Origin: Kibdelosporangium banguiense
GTDB lineage: Bacteria > Actinomycetota > Actinomycetes > Mycobacteriales > Pseudonocardiaceae
DNA length: 64,000 nucleotides
Assembly: GCF_017876405.1 (NCBI RefSeq)
Contig: NZ_JAGINW010000001.1
Span: forward strand, 4,229,203 to 4,293,202
Reading direction: 5' to 3'
Shown: positions 7,178-15,350 of the stretch, piece after piece
Position numbering within the stretch: position 1 is the stretch's first letter
Layout of the letters: every line of letters starts with the position of its first letter
Made by a program: the position numbers and the translations under genes
Notes under the pieces: generated by a model
The model's input: only the letters and a program-made list of their open reading frames with translations
Told to the model about the DNA's origin: nothing
Database searches by the model: none

Positions 7178-10100
7178 GTGGGGCGGACCCGTGCAACCGG
7201 GTGGAGGCGACGGTCTGTAATCGCCACGGTCACGCTCGCGGTTGTCGCGAGCGTAAGCAGTGCGGGTACCGCGATCAGCAAACCGGCCGACTACCCGTTG
7301 GCCACGGGTCTGGCGCTCACGCCGCGACTGCCACCGTCCACTGCGGATAAGGTCTCGGCGCGGATGGCGCCGACCGGCCGCGCGACAGCGTTCATCGAGC
7401 TGGCAAGACGTCCCGCAGTCGATGTCTACAACGAACAGTCCGGCCAGGGTGCGGGGCGCGAGAAGGCCCAGCAAGCCGCCCGTGAGGCCTCCCAAAGTGT
7501 CGGCAAGGCAGTGGACGAGCTGTCCGGCGCGTTGCGGGAGAGGGACGCGAGCGCGCAGGTCCTGTACAGCACCGTCAACGCCGTCGCGGGCATGGCGGTG
7601 ACGGGTGACGCAGCCGCGATCCGTGAACTGTCCGCACGCCCCGAAGTCCAGTCGGTTCGCCCGATCGTGCCCAAGACGCGGACGAACGCGAACGCGGTTC
7701 AGGTCACGCAGGCGCTCAACACCTGGCAGGAGTCCGGGAAACTCGGCGACCGCGTCCGGATCGGCGTGATCGACGACGGCGTCGACTACACCCACGCGAC
7801 ATTCGGCGGCCCGGGCAAGCCGGAGGCCTACGACGCGATCGACCGGACCAAGGTGGAACCCGGCTACTTCCCGACCGCCAAGGTCGTCGGCGGCACGGAC
7901 CTGGCAGGTGACCAGTTCGACTCGGCCGGAGTGCTCGGCTCGGCCACACCGGCGCCGGATCCGAACCCGATCGCGTGCGGCGAGCACGGCACGCACGTGG
8001 CCGGAACGGCCGCCGGATTCGGTGTGAACGCCGACGGCACGACCTTCCGTGGCGACTACACCAAGCTCGACTCCCAGGCGCTCAACGAGATGCGGATCGG
8101 TCCGGGCACCGCGCCGAAGGCGTTGATCTACGCCATCAAGATCTTCGGCTGCAGCGGCTCGACGAACCTCACCGCGCAGGCGCTGGACTGGGCGCTGGAT
8201 CCCAACGGCGACAGCGACTTCGCCGACCACCTGGACATCGTGAACATGTCCCTGGGCAGCGACTTCGGCGCGCCGGACGACCCGGACAGCCTGTTCGTCC
8301 GCAAACTCGCCCGCAACGACGTGCTTTCGGTGATCTCAGCCGGAAACGGCGGCGACCGGTACGACGTCGGCGGCGCTCCCGGCAACACGGTCGAAGCGCT
8401 GACCGTCGCCAGCACGCGCGATCCTTTCGTGCTGCGGGACGCTGTCGAAGTGACAGCGCCGACCCCGGCCAGCGCGGGTGGCCAGTACAGCCAGGCGTTC
8501 ACCGGCATCGACTCGCTGGATCTCACCAGGCCGATCGTGGCGATGTCGGATTCATCCAACATGGACGGTTGCCGCCCGTTCGGCGAAGACGACAAGGCCA
8601 AGGTCAAGGACAAGTTCGTCTGGCTGGAATGGGACGAGGCCGACTCCTCCCGCCGGTGCGGTTCCTCGGGCCGGGCTGCCAACGCGAAGAACGCGGGCGC
8701 GGCCGGTGTGTTGTTGTCCTCGGCGACCGACCAGTTCCCGGCCGGTATCGCGGGTATCGACAGCCTGCCGATGTTCCAGTTCACCGCCACCGCGGCCAAT
8801 CCGCTGCGGCCGGCGCTGCAGGCAGGCACGTTGAGTGTGCGCATGCTCGGGTCCAAGCGGGCGAGCCTCAAGACGATGTCGCCGGAGATCGCGGACACAC
8901 CAAGCAGTTTCACCTCACGCGGAGTGCGTGCGCCGGTCGTGAAACCGGACGTGGCCGCGCCCGGCGACACCATCGCCTCGGCACTGGCCGGCAGCGGCAG
9001 CCAGACCCTGGTGATCAGCGGGACCTCGATGGCCGCGCCGCACGTCAGCGGTGTGGCCGCGCTGGTGCGCCAGACCCACCCGGACTGGACGCCGGAAGAG
9101 ATCAAGGCCGCGATCATGAACACCGCGGGCGCCGACGTGCGCACCGGGCCGGACGGGATTGTCCTTGCCCCGCAACGAGTCGGGGCGGGCCGGGTGAACG
9201 CCAAGGCAGCCGTGGACAACTCCGTGCTGGCGATGGTGATCGACATGCCGGGCGCGGTGAGTGTCTCGTTCGGGACAGTCGAGGCCATCACGAAGATGTC
9301 GATGACCAGGACCGTCCGGCTGGTCAACAAGGGCGCCAGACCGGCCGAGTTCACAGTCGCGTACGAGCCGGTCACCACGACCCCGGGCGTGCACTACGAG
9401 GTCACCCGCGGCCCGATCCGGGTCCAGCCCCGGGGCGCGGCATCGGTCTCGGTCACGTTGCGCATCGACGACCCGCTGGCGTTGCGCAGAACCATGGACC
9501 CGACCGTCTCGCCGACCCAGAGCGACCTCGCCCGCCAGTTCCTGGCCGACGCGTCCGGCCGGCTCCTGCTGACCCCGAAAACCGGCCCGCAGCTGCGCGT
9601 CCCGGTGTACGCGGCGCCCAAACCGGTCGCCAAGATCAGCACCGAGCCGCAGGTCACGTTCGACAGCCGGGAACAGGGCCTGCTGGCCATCCGCGGCAAA
9701 GGGCTGGACCAGGGCAAAGGCAGCGAGGCCTACCGGTCGTTGATCAGTGTGCTTGAGCTGCAGGCGAGCTCCCCGCAGCTGCCGTCGTGCCGCAAGAACC
9801 TGACAAAGGCCTGCACTGTCAACGACACCGCTCGTGGCGGTGATCTCAGATACGTCGGAGTAGCGTCCACTGCGCCGTACGCCGTCGAACAAGGCAAGCC
9901 CGACAAGGCGATCCTCGCGTTCGGCATAGTGACTTGGGGCAACTGGTACAACCTCGGAAGCAACACGGTCCCGTATGTGGACATCGACACGACCGGTGAC
10001 GGCAAGGCAGACTTCGAGTCGTTCGTGACCAAGCTCACCGGCTCGGACGTGTGGGTGGTGAACACAGTGGACTTGGCCAGGCCGGGGAACCCCTCGGTGG

Positions 10101-10507
10101 CCCGTACCCCGTTGAACGGGTTGCTCGGCGACGTCGACACCGAGGTGTTCGACACGAACGTCGCCGTGCTCCCGGTCCCGCTCAAAGCGCTCGGCATCGA
10201 CCCGGCCAAGGGCTCGGCGCGGATCTCGTACGCGGTCGGTGTGGCGGGGTACTACACCGCGCCGGGTGACGAGTCAGGTTTGATCGACAGTGTGGACTCG
10301 TTGTCGTTCGACCCGCTCAAGCCCGGTCTGCGGGCGACCGGACAGGGTGAGGACGCGCTCGTGTACCTCGCCCAGCCCGGCACCGCGCTCTCGGTGAAGC
10401 GGGAGAAGTCGGCGTTGGCGACAGGTAATTCTGCTGGATTGCTTGTCCTCAACCACCACAACGCCAGTGGAAATCGTGCCTTGGTGGTGCGGATTCCCGT
10501 CAGCTGA
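7178..10507 (+). CDS. Large secreted subtilisin-like serine protease
   Basis: A 1109-residue S8 family peptidase. A basic N-terminus (WRRRSVIATVTLAVVASV) forms the export signal, followed by an I9-type propeptide region to about residue 160. The triad is plain: Asp in GVIDDGVDYTH (near 199), His in GEHGTHVAGTAAG (near 269) and Ser in GTSMAAPHVSGVAALV (near 617). Between His and Ser lies an inserted PA-type domain (about 400-560), as in large actinobacterial subtilases and lactocepin-like enzymes. The C-terminal 450 residues are beta-rich, with Fn3-like segments. The start is GTG 7178 behind GTGAGG. It is flanked by serA and leuB without functional link and is probably an independent extracellular protease. 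Confidence 0.9.
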   Translation: MGRTRATGWRRRSVIATVTLAVVASVSSAGTAISKPADYPLATGLALTPRLPPSTADKVSARMAPTGRATAFIELARRPAVDVYNEQSGQGAGREKAQQAAREASQSVGKAVDELSGALRERDASAQVLYSTVNAVAGMAVTGDAAAIRELSARPEVQSVRPIVPKTRTNANAVQVTQALNTWQESGKLGDRVRIGVIDDGVDYTHATFGGPGKPEAYDAIDRTKVEPGYFPTAKVVGGTDLAGDQFDSAGVLGSATPAPDPNPIACGEHGTHVAGTAAGFGVNADGTTFRGDYTKLDSQALNEMRIGPGTAPKALIYAIKIFGCSGSTNLTAQALDWALDPNGDSDFADHLDIVNMSLGSDFGAPDDPDSLFVRKLARNDVLSVISAGNGGDRYDVGGAPGNTVEALTVASTRDPFVLRDAVEVTAPTPASAGGQYSQAFTGIDSLDLTRPIVAMSDSSNMDGCRPFGEDDKAKVKDKFVWLEWDEADSSRRCGSSGRAANAKNAGAAGVLLSSATDQFPAGIAGIDSLPMFQFTATAANPLRPALQAGTLSVRMLGSKRASLKTMSPEIADTPSSFTSRGVRAPVVKPDVAAPGDTIASALAGSGSQTLVISGTSMAAPHVSGVAALVRQTHPDWTPEEIKAAIMNTAGADVRTGPDGIVLAPQRVGAGRVNAKAAVDNSVLAMVIDMPGAVSVSFGTVEAITKMSMTRTVRLVNKGARPAEFTVAYEPVTTTPGVHYEVTRGPIRVQPRGAASVSVTLRIDDPLALRRTMDPTVSPTQSDLARQFLADASGRLLLTPKTGPQLRVPVYAAPKPVAKISTEPQVTFDSREQGLLAIRGKGLDQGKGSEAYRSLISVLELQASSPQLPSCRKNLTKACTVNDTARGGDLRYVGVASTAPYAVEQGKPDKAILAFGIVTWGNWYNLGSNTVPYVDIDTTGDGKADFESFVTKLTGSDVWVVNTVDLARPGNPSVARTPLNGLLGDVDTEVFDTNVAVLPVPLKALGIDPAKGSARISYAVGVAGYYTAPGDESGLIDSVDSLSFDPLKPGLRATGQGEDALVYLAQPGTALSVKREKSALATGNSAGLLVLNHHNASGNRALVVRIPVS

Positions 10508-10632
10508 GATTTCGTGATCCGAAAGGGGGACCCCGTAAGCGTGGTCGAGGTACGGATGATCCGGAGGGTGCGGGTAGCCTTCCCTGAACTGTGCGGCCCG
10601 ATGTCAGGGCCTGTATCCACGGAGGTGTCTGC

Positions 10633-11679
10633 ATGCGGCTCGCGGTGATCCCCGGTGACGGGATCGGGCCGGAAGTGATCGCCGAGGCTCTCAAGGTGCT
10701 CGGCGAGGTCGTTCCGAGTGCTGAGATCACGCGGTATGACCTCGGCGCCGCTCGGTGGCACGCGACGGGGGAGCTGCTGCCTGAGTCGGTTCTCGGCGAA
10801 CTGCGGGAACACGACGCCATTTTGCTCGGCGCGGTCGGCGATCCTTCTGTGCCAAGCGGAATCCTCGAGCGCGGACTGCTGCTGAGGCTGCGGTTCGAGC
10901 TCGACCATCATGTGAACCTGCGCCCGGCGCGGCTGTACCCGGGCGTACGTAGCCCGATCGCCGACCCAGGCGACATCGACATGATCGTCGTGCGGGAAGG
11001 CACGGAAGGTCTCTACGCGGGCAACGGCGGCCTGCTGCGTAAGGACACTCCGCACGAGATCGCGACCGAGGTCAGCGTCAACACGTCGTTCGGTGTGGCA
11101 CGTGTGGTCCGTGACGCGTTCGCCCGCGCCTCGGCCCGCCCCCGCAAGCACCTGACCCTGGTGCACAAGACCAACGTGCTCGCGCACGCCGGGTCCTTGT
11201 GGTCGCGGGTCGTCGAGGAGGTCTCACTCGAGCACCCGGACGTCACGGTGGCGTACCAGCATGTGGACGCGACCACGATCCACATGGTGACCGACCCCAG
11301 CCGCTTCGACGTGATCGTCACCGACAACCTGTTCGGCGACATCCTCACCGACCTCGCGGCGGCCGTGACCGGCGGCATCGGCCTGGCGGCGTCCGGCAAC
11401 CTGGACATCACCCGCCGCAACCCGAGCATGTTCGAGCCGGTACACGGCAGCGCCCCGGACATCGCCGGCCAGGGCATCGCCGACCCGACAGCCGCCGTGC
11501 TCTCGGTCGCCCTGCTGCTGGACCACCTCGGTGAGCGCGAGGCCGCCCGCCGGATCGAGGCCTCCGTGGCCTTCGACCTGGCGACCCGCGACCACGCCTC
11601 ACCCGGCGGCACGTACGCCATCGGTGACCGCCTGGCCGCCCTGGTGTCCTCCAACACCTCTACGCGCACCACGGCTTAG
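10633..11679 (+). CDS. leuB: 3-isopropylmalate dehydrogenase
   Basis: A 348-residue NAD-dependent enzyme that oxidises and decarboxylates 3-isopropylmalate in leucine synthesis, and 3-methylmalate in the citramalate route. It opens RLAVIPGDGIGPEVIAEAL, and has the substrate segment RLRFELDHHVNLRPARLYPG, the metal aspartates in DNLFGDILTDLAAAV, and FEPVHGSAPDIAGQGIADP. The ATG at 10633 has GGAGG seven bases upstream (10621-10625), so the longer frame from 10591 is rejected. It lies alone between the subtilase and the citramalate synthase unit. Confidence 0.94.
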   Translation: MRLAVIPGDGIGPEVIAEALKVLGEVVPSAEITRYDLGAARWHATGELLPESVLGELREHDAILLGAVGDPSVPSGILERGLLLRLRFELDHHVNLRPARLYPGVRSPIADPGDIDMIVVREGTEGLYAGNGGLLRKDTPHEIATEVSVNTSFGVARVVRDAFARASARPRKHLTLVHKTNVLAHAGSLWSRVVEEVSLEHPDVTVAYQHVDATTIHMVTDPSRFDVIVTDNLFGDILTDLAAAVTGGIGLAASGNLDITRRNPSMFEPVHGSAPDIAGQGIADPTAAVLSVALLLDHLGEREAARRIEASVAFDLATRDHASPGGTYAIGDRLAALVSSNTSTRTTA

Positions 11680-11691
11680 TCTCCGCAGCTC

Positions 11692-11724
11692 AAGGCCGCC
11701 TTCACAGGTTGTGAAGGCGGCTTT
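11692..11724. terminator. Terminator after leuB
   Basis: AAGGCCGCCTTCACA (11692-11706) and TGTGAAGGCGGCTTT (11710-11724) pair over 15 bases with one G-U pair around a 3-base loop, starting 13 bases after the leuB stop. Confidence 0.7.
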
Positions 11725-11777
11725 GCCTGTTTGCGGGGCTGACGGCCTCCCAGAAAGTGGGAATTTGCGCCCGTGGG

Positions 11778-11814
11778 TTGGTATGGCGGGGCGGGGTGTG
11801 ATTTGATGCCGGGC
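11778..11814 (+). promoter_or_regulatory. Promoter of the cimA leader, leaderless start
   Basis: TTGGTA (11778-11783) and TTTGAT (11802-11807) are separated by 18 bases, and the second box ends 7 bases before the ATG at 11815. Spacer and distance to the start codon are the same as at the ilvB leader. Both boxes match the consensus in four of six positions, so the call is moderate. Confidence 0.5.
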
Positions 11815-11859
11815 ATGACCGCGTATGCCGTGATCATTATCGACCAGCGCGCCGGATAG
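11815..11859 (+). CDS. cimA leader peptide (14 aa) with Val-Ile-Ile-Ile
   Basis: The frame encodes MTAYAVIIIDQRAG; an in-frame ATG at 11806 would add MPG. Val6 and three consecutive Ile codons (7-9; ATC ATT ATC) make it an isoleucine sensor. The stop at 11857-11859 lies in the loop of a 9-bp hairpin that is followed by a terminator with a T run, and the gene downstream makes citramalate, the entry to isoleucine. The design copies the ilvB leader, including stalling codons 5-9 and a hairpin arm beginning about codon 11. I know of no published description for this gene. Confidence 0.72.
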   Translation: MTAYAVIIIDQRAG

Positions 11860-11881
11860 CCAGCACTCATCCCCGGCGCGC
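11847..11881 (+). promoter_or_regulatory. cimA attenuator, 1:2 (protector) hairpin
   Basis: GCGCGCCGG (11847-11855) is perfectly complementary to CCGGCGCGC (11873-11881). The 5' arm covers codons 11-14 of the leader peptide and the loop holds the stop codon. A ribosome held at the Ile codons (11833-11841) would block this arm, freeing the 3' arm two bases before the terminator stem. Confidence 0.62.
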
Positions 11882-11883
11882 CG

Positions 11884-11911
11884 ACCTCTCGCATCTTGCG
11901 GGAGGTTTTTT
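11884..11911 (+). terminator. cimA attenuator terminator
   Basis: ACCTCTCGC (11884-11892) pairs with GCGGGAGGT (11898-11906), nine pairs with one G-U, around a 5-base loop, followed by a run of T to 11911. It lies 46 bases before the citramalate synthase start and would stop transcription when the leader is translated freely. Confidence 0.75.
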
Positions 11912-11956
11912 GTTTGTCCGGCATAACCCACCCGGCATAGACACCAGGAGAGACCC

Positions 11957-13585
11957 GTGACCCGCAAGACCCCAGCCGGCACTCCGCTCGGCGACGACTT
12001 CCACGTGTACGACACGACGTTGCGCGACGGGGCTCAGCGGGAGGGCATTTCCTACTCCGTGGCCGACAAGCTCGCGGTCGCGCGCCTGCTGGATGAGCTT
12101 GGGGTCGGTTTCATCGAGGGTGGCTGGCCCGGTGCGTTGCCCAAGGACACCGAGTTCTTTGCACGTGCTGCCGGGGGAGAGCTGGAGCTCAGGCACGCGG
12201 CGCTCGTCGCGTTCGGTTCCACGCGCCGGGCGGGGACGACGGCAGCGGAAGATCCGCAGGTACGTGCCCTTCTCGACTCGCAGGCCCCGGTCATCACGCT
12301 TGTGGCGAAGTCGGACCGCAGGCACATCGAGCTGGCGCTGAAGACCGATGTGGACGAGGCGTGCGAGATGGTTCGCGACACGGTCGCGTTCCTGACCGGG
12401 GAGGGACGGCGCGTCTTCCTGGACGCGGAGCATTTCTTCGATGGCTACGCCTTTGATCCGGATTGCGCGCTGCGGGTGCTCACCGCTGCCATGGACGGGG
12501 GCGCGGATGTCTCGGTGCTTTGCGACACCAATGGGGGGCAATTGCCGTTGCAATTGGCCGACACCGTCCGCGAAGTGATCGCCCGGACCGGTTTCCGGGT
12601 CGGCATCCACTGTCAGGACGACACATCTTGCGCCGTGGCCAACAGCGTCGCGGCGGTTCAAGCCGGTGCAAGTCACGTGCAATGCACCGCGAATGGTTAC
12701 GGCGAGCGGGCCGGCAATGCCGACTTGTTCGCCGTTGTAGGGAACCTCGTGACCAAGCTCGACATGCCGGTGCTACCCACCGCAAGCGTGGCCGAGCTCA
12801 CCCGTGTCTCCCATGCCCTTGCCGAGATCGCGAATCTCGCACCCGACACCCACCAGGCCTACGTCGGGTCCTCAGCGTTCGCCCACAAGGCGGGCCTGCA
12901 CGCGAGCGCGATCAAAGTCGATCCGGAGCTCTACAACCACATCGATCCGGACGTCGTCGGCAATGACATGCGGGTACTGGTCACCGAGATGGCCGGTCGG
13001 GCCAGCCTGGAGCTCAAGGGACGTGAGCTCGGGGTTGACCTGGCCGGCCGGCCTGCCGCACTGACCAGCGCGGTGCGCAAGGTCAAGGAGATGGAAGCCC
13101 GCGGCTGGTCCTTCGAGGCTGCGGACGCGTCACTGGAACTGTTGCTGCGCGGTGAGGTGGCGGAGGCGGAGAAGTCCGTTGTGGACTCGCCGCCGTTCGT
13201 GCTCGAGTCGTACCGAGTGATCCTGGACCACCACGTGGACGGAACGGTGGTCTCTGAGGCAACGGTGAAGGTGCATGTCGCGGGGGAGCGTGTGATCGCG
13301 ACGGCAGAAGGAAACGGCCCGGTGCACGCACTGGACGCAGCACTCCGCAAGGCGTTGCTGCCGCACTTGTCGTGGCTGGACCAGGTCGAGCTGGCGGACT
13401 ACAAGGTCCGCATCCTCACCGACCAGCACGGCACCGATGCGGTGACACGCGTGCTCGTGGAATCGACCGACGGCAAGCAGGAGTGGACTACCGTCGGCGT
13501 GCACGGCAACATCGTCGAGGCCAGCTGGCTGGCCATGTGTGACGCCCTGGTGCACAAGGCGCTACGGGAGAATCAGCCGGCCTGA
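11957..13585 (+). CDS. cimA: (R)-Citramalate synthase
   Basis: A 542-residue member of the DRE-TIM metallolyase family that condenses pyruvate and acetyl-CoA to citramalate, opening a threonine-independent way to 2-oxobutyrate and isoleucine. The DRE signature is YDTTLRDGAQREGISYSV near residues 20-37; further motifs are HCQDDTSCAVANSVAAVQAGA and QCTANGYGERAGNADL, then a linker and a C-terminal LeuA-type allosteric domain (about 400-540). Length and the GAQREG form fit CimA rather than LeuA or homocitrate synthase. GTG 11957 follows AGGAGAG. Its position behind an Ile-rich leader and close to leuB supports the role. The end overlaps the convergent DUF397 gene by 13 bases. Confidence 0.85.
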   Translation: MTRKTPAGTPLGDDFHVYDTTLRDGAQREGISYSVADKLAVARLLDELGVGFIEGGWPGALPKDTEFFARAAGGELELRHAALVAFGSTRRAGTTAAEDPQVRALLDSQAPVITLVAKSDRRHIELALKTDVDEACEMVRDTVAFLTGEGRRVFLDAEHFFDGYAFDPDCALRVLTAAMDGGADVSVLCDTNGGQLPLQLADTVREVIARTGFRVGIHCQDDTSCAVANSVAAVQAGASHVQCTANGYGERAGNADLFAVVGNLVTKLDMPVLPTASVAELTRVSHALAEIANLAPDTHQAYVGSSAFAHKAGLHASAIKVDPELYNHIDPDVVGNDMRVLVTEMAGRASLELKGRELGVDLAGRPAALTSAVRKVKEMEARGWSFEAADASLELLLRGEVAEAEKSVVDSPPFVLESYRVILDHHVDGTVVSEATVKVHVAGERVIATAEGNGPVHALDAALRKALLPHLSWLDQVELADYKVRILTDQHGTDAVTRVLVESTDGKQEWTTVGVHGNIVEASWLAMCDALVHKALRENQPA

Positions 13586-13794
13586 GCCAAGGCAGAGAGC
13601 AAGGCGGCCCAAGCCGAGCGTTCGAACGCGAGGACTGGGCCGCCCGAGTTCTTGGAGTCCCGGGTCAGGACGAGGTCAGCGAGAGCAGCAACCTCGACGC
13701 ACTCTCCGTTGTTGGCGCTGAAACTGCTCTTGGCCCACGCGACTTCAACGCAAGATCCGTTGTTGCCACTGAAGCTGCTCTTCCTCCAGCGCAT
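13573..13794 (-). CDS. DUF397 protein with a duplicated N-terminal motif
   Basis: A 73-residue protein with WRKSSFSGNNGSCVEVA (residues 3-19) followed directly by WAKSSFSANNGECVEVA (20-36), then the usual RDSKNSGGPVLAFERSAWAALL. DUF397 normally has one such motif, so a 51-base tandem duplication has occurred. The gene lies 19 bases downstream of the XRE-DUF5753 gene and is probably in one operon with it, the standard pairing in actinomycetes. The duplicated copies differ at three residues, so the event is not recent. Function is unproven; the relatives are thought to act with the XRE partner. Confidence 0.8.
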   Translation of the reverse strand: MRWRKSSFSGNNGSCVEVAWAKSSFSANNGECVEVAALADLVLTRDSKNSGGPVLAFERSAWAALLSALAQAG

Positions 13795-13813
13795 GGCGCC
13801 CTCCAGGCCTGGC

Positions 13814-14650
13814 TCAGTCGATCAACTCTCTGATCCGGCTCAGTGACTTCGCAGGCGAGAGAGCGACCGATTTGAGATTCTCGACTGCCATTTTATAGGT
13901 CCGGACATCGGCCGGATCCTGTATGTAGACGGCGCCATCCACTCGTTCGGCGTAGGCGATGGACTGTGCTTGGGCGAAATCCAGCACGACGAGATGACCG
14001 GTGTTCGCGGCATGCGGACCATCTTCAGGTCGCACCACCTGGATAGTCACGTTGGGCAGTTTGGCCAACGCGAGCAGGTGTTTGAGCTGAGCCCGCCGGA
14101 TTTCGGGAGTACCTACTGCCAGCCGCAGAGCGCCTTCCGCTATCACTGCGTGCAGGTTCAATGGATCATCGTCGGTGAGCCGCTTGGCCCGGGCCAAGCG
14201 AAACGACACAAACCGTTCGCTATGGTCACGCCGGACAAAGCCGGTGGCCTCAGTCACCGCTTCGGCATAGTCCGCAGTCTGAAGCAACCCTGGTAGCAGG
14301 ATCGGCTCGAACACGAACTCGTTTTCCGCCAGTCCCTCCAGCCCCACGAAAGTTCTGAACCAGTCCGGCACAATATTCGACCAAGGGGCCACCCAGGACT
14401 TTCCAGCTGTGGTTCCCGCCAGCGATGCCAGGCGGTCCGCGTCGTGCTTCGCAGCGCCATATGTGGACATGAGGGTGGCGACATCCGCTGGCCACTGGAT
14501 GTACTTGCTGGTCTCCATATGGCCGATCTTGGGTCTGCCCACGCCCGACTTCTCGGCCGCCTCAGACAGGGACAAGCCCGCTTGCCGGCGGTGGTGCGCC
14601 AGCTCGATGCCCACCAGCCAGCGCAACGCAGAGGGGTCATTCCTTGCCAT
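13814..14650 (-). CDS. XRE-family regulator with DUF5753 domain
   Basis: A 278-residue protein with an N-terminal helix-turn-helix (GIELAHHRRQAGLSLSEAAEKSGVGRPKIGHMET, about residues 14-47, in outline) and a large C-terminal DUF5753 domain (about 95-275) with the typical ILLPGLLQTADYAEA and LRLAVGTPEIRRAQLKHLL. Such proteins occur in many copies in actinomycetes, usually next to DUF397 genes, and some affect development or antibiotic production. The intergenic region upstream holds two palindromes that could be its operators. It is divergent from the small gene at 14738. Confidence 0.88.
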   Translation of the reverse strand: MARNDPSALRWLVGIELAHHRRQAGLSLSEAAEKSGVGRPKIGHMETSKYIQWPADVATLMSTYGAAKHDADRLASLAGTTAGKSWVAPWSNIVPDWFRTFVGLEGLAENEFVFEPILLPGLLQTADYAEAVTEATGFVRRDHSERFVSFRLARAKRLTDDDPLNLHAVIAEGALRLAVGTPEIRRAQLKHLLALAKLPNVTIQVVRPEDGPHAANTGHLVVLDFAQAQSIAYAERVDGAVYIQDPADVRTYKMAVENLKSVALSPAKSLSRIRELID

Positions 14651-14699
14651 GACTCAAGTTTCCCTGAGTCGGGCTCGACTTGTCGTCACTCGATCGAGT
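14651..14699. promoter_or_regulatory. Candidate operators between the XRE gene and the 14738 gene
   Basis: GACTCA (14651-14656) and TGAGTC (14665-14670) form an inverted repeat right next to the XRE start codon, and ACTCGATCGAGT (14688-14699) is a perfect 12-base palindrome just before the -35 box of the divergent gene. Their placement suits autoregulation by the XRE protein, but this is inference. Confidence 0.4.
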
Positions 14700-14701
14700 A
14701 G

Positions 14702-14737
14702 TTGAGTGGATAGAACGTCTAGCCTAACGTCAGTCAG
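14702..14737 (+). promoter_or_regulatory. Promoter of the 14738 gene, leaderless start
   Basis: TTGAGT (14702-14707) and TAACGT (14725-14730) are 17 bases apart, and the -10 box ends 7 bases before the GTG at 14738. There is no ribosome site. Confidence 0.5.
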
Positions 14738-15019
14738 GTGACTCTGGCGGAAGTTGTACTGCAGGGACTTGCTGATGAGGCGAAGGCCACCGCTCCGCGC
14801 CTTTTCGCCATCTGTGGCGTGCGGCACGACAAGATCTGCGACGGCGACACTTTCATCGCGTGGGGCATCGAGTTCGACGATCCGCCCGGCGCGGTCCTCT
14901 GGTACTGCGACGGCACGACCTTCGGGTCCGATTCAGCCAGTCAGGCGTTGCGCTCACATCAGATCGGGGCCGACGCACGCCTGATCTGGCTTGGTCACGG
15001 CTCTGCGGATCTTTCCTAA
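14738..15019 (+). CDS. Small hypothetical protein next to the XRE/DUF397 pair
   Basis: A 93-residue protein that I do not recognise as a named family. It has a cysteine pair region (AICGVRHDKICDGDTF), a hydrophobic beta-like run (GAVLWYCDGTTFGS) and ends with RLIWLGHGSADLS. There is no signal or membrane segment. It starts at a GTG with a well-spaced promoter and is divergent from the XRE regulator, across the palindromes at 14651-14699, so it may be a target of that regulator. It overlaps the convergent secreted-protein gene by 4 bases. Confidence 0.55.
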   Translation: MTLAEVVLQGLADEAKATAPRLFAICGVRHDKICDGDTFIAWGIEFDDPPGAVLWYCDGTTFGSDSASQALRSHQIGADARLIWLGHGSADLS

Positions 15020-15246
15020 GGCATGGGCCAGTAGGAGAAGTAGTAGCCGTTGCCTCTGGACGGGACTTCCTTGTAGGTGCAACCACCGGCGACGCCGCCG
15101 GCCTCTCGCCAGCCGTCGCGGGCCTCGATGCAGCCGGGCTGAGTGTCGTAGGGGCCGTTCCAATAGGGTGGCCCCGCGGCGGTGGCCGGAGTGGCGCCGA
15201 GCACGAACAGACCGGCGAAAGCCAGTGTGGTCAAGGTTTTGCGCAT
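15016..15246 (-). CDS. Small secreted protein
   Basis: From ATG 15246 the product is 76 residues. A clean Sec signal (RKTLTTLAFAGLFVLGATPATAA) is followed by a mature part of about 50 residues, GPPYWNGPYDTQPG and so on, with only two cysteines (in QPGCIEARD and AGGCTYKE) that could form one disulfide, and an aromatic C-terminus. Similar short Cys-pair secreted proteins are common in Pseudonocardiaceae and have no known function. The upstream ATG at 15279 is less likely since it would put charged residues before the signal. Confidence 0.6.
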   Translation of the reverse strand: MRKTLTTLAFAGLFVLGATPATAAGPPYWNGPYDTQPGCIEARDGWREAGGVAGGCTYKEVPSRGNGYYFSYWPMP

Positions 15247-15350
15247 CGTCTCAGCATCGGCGCGGTGCTCGGCGGGCACAATCCACCATTCAGCTTCGTG
15301 AACTCACCCCGTCGACCGGTAGGCCGGCATCGCGGACGTTAAAGTGAGCC

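Noticed and set aside
10540..10632. Attenuator before leuB
   Set aside because: No branched-chain-rich frame or terminator hairpin is visible; leuB has an ordinary ribosome site.
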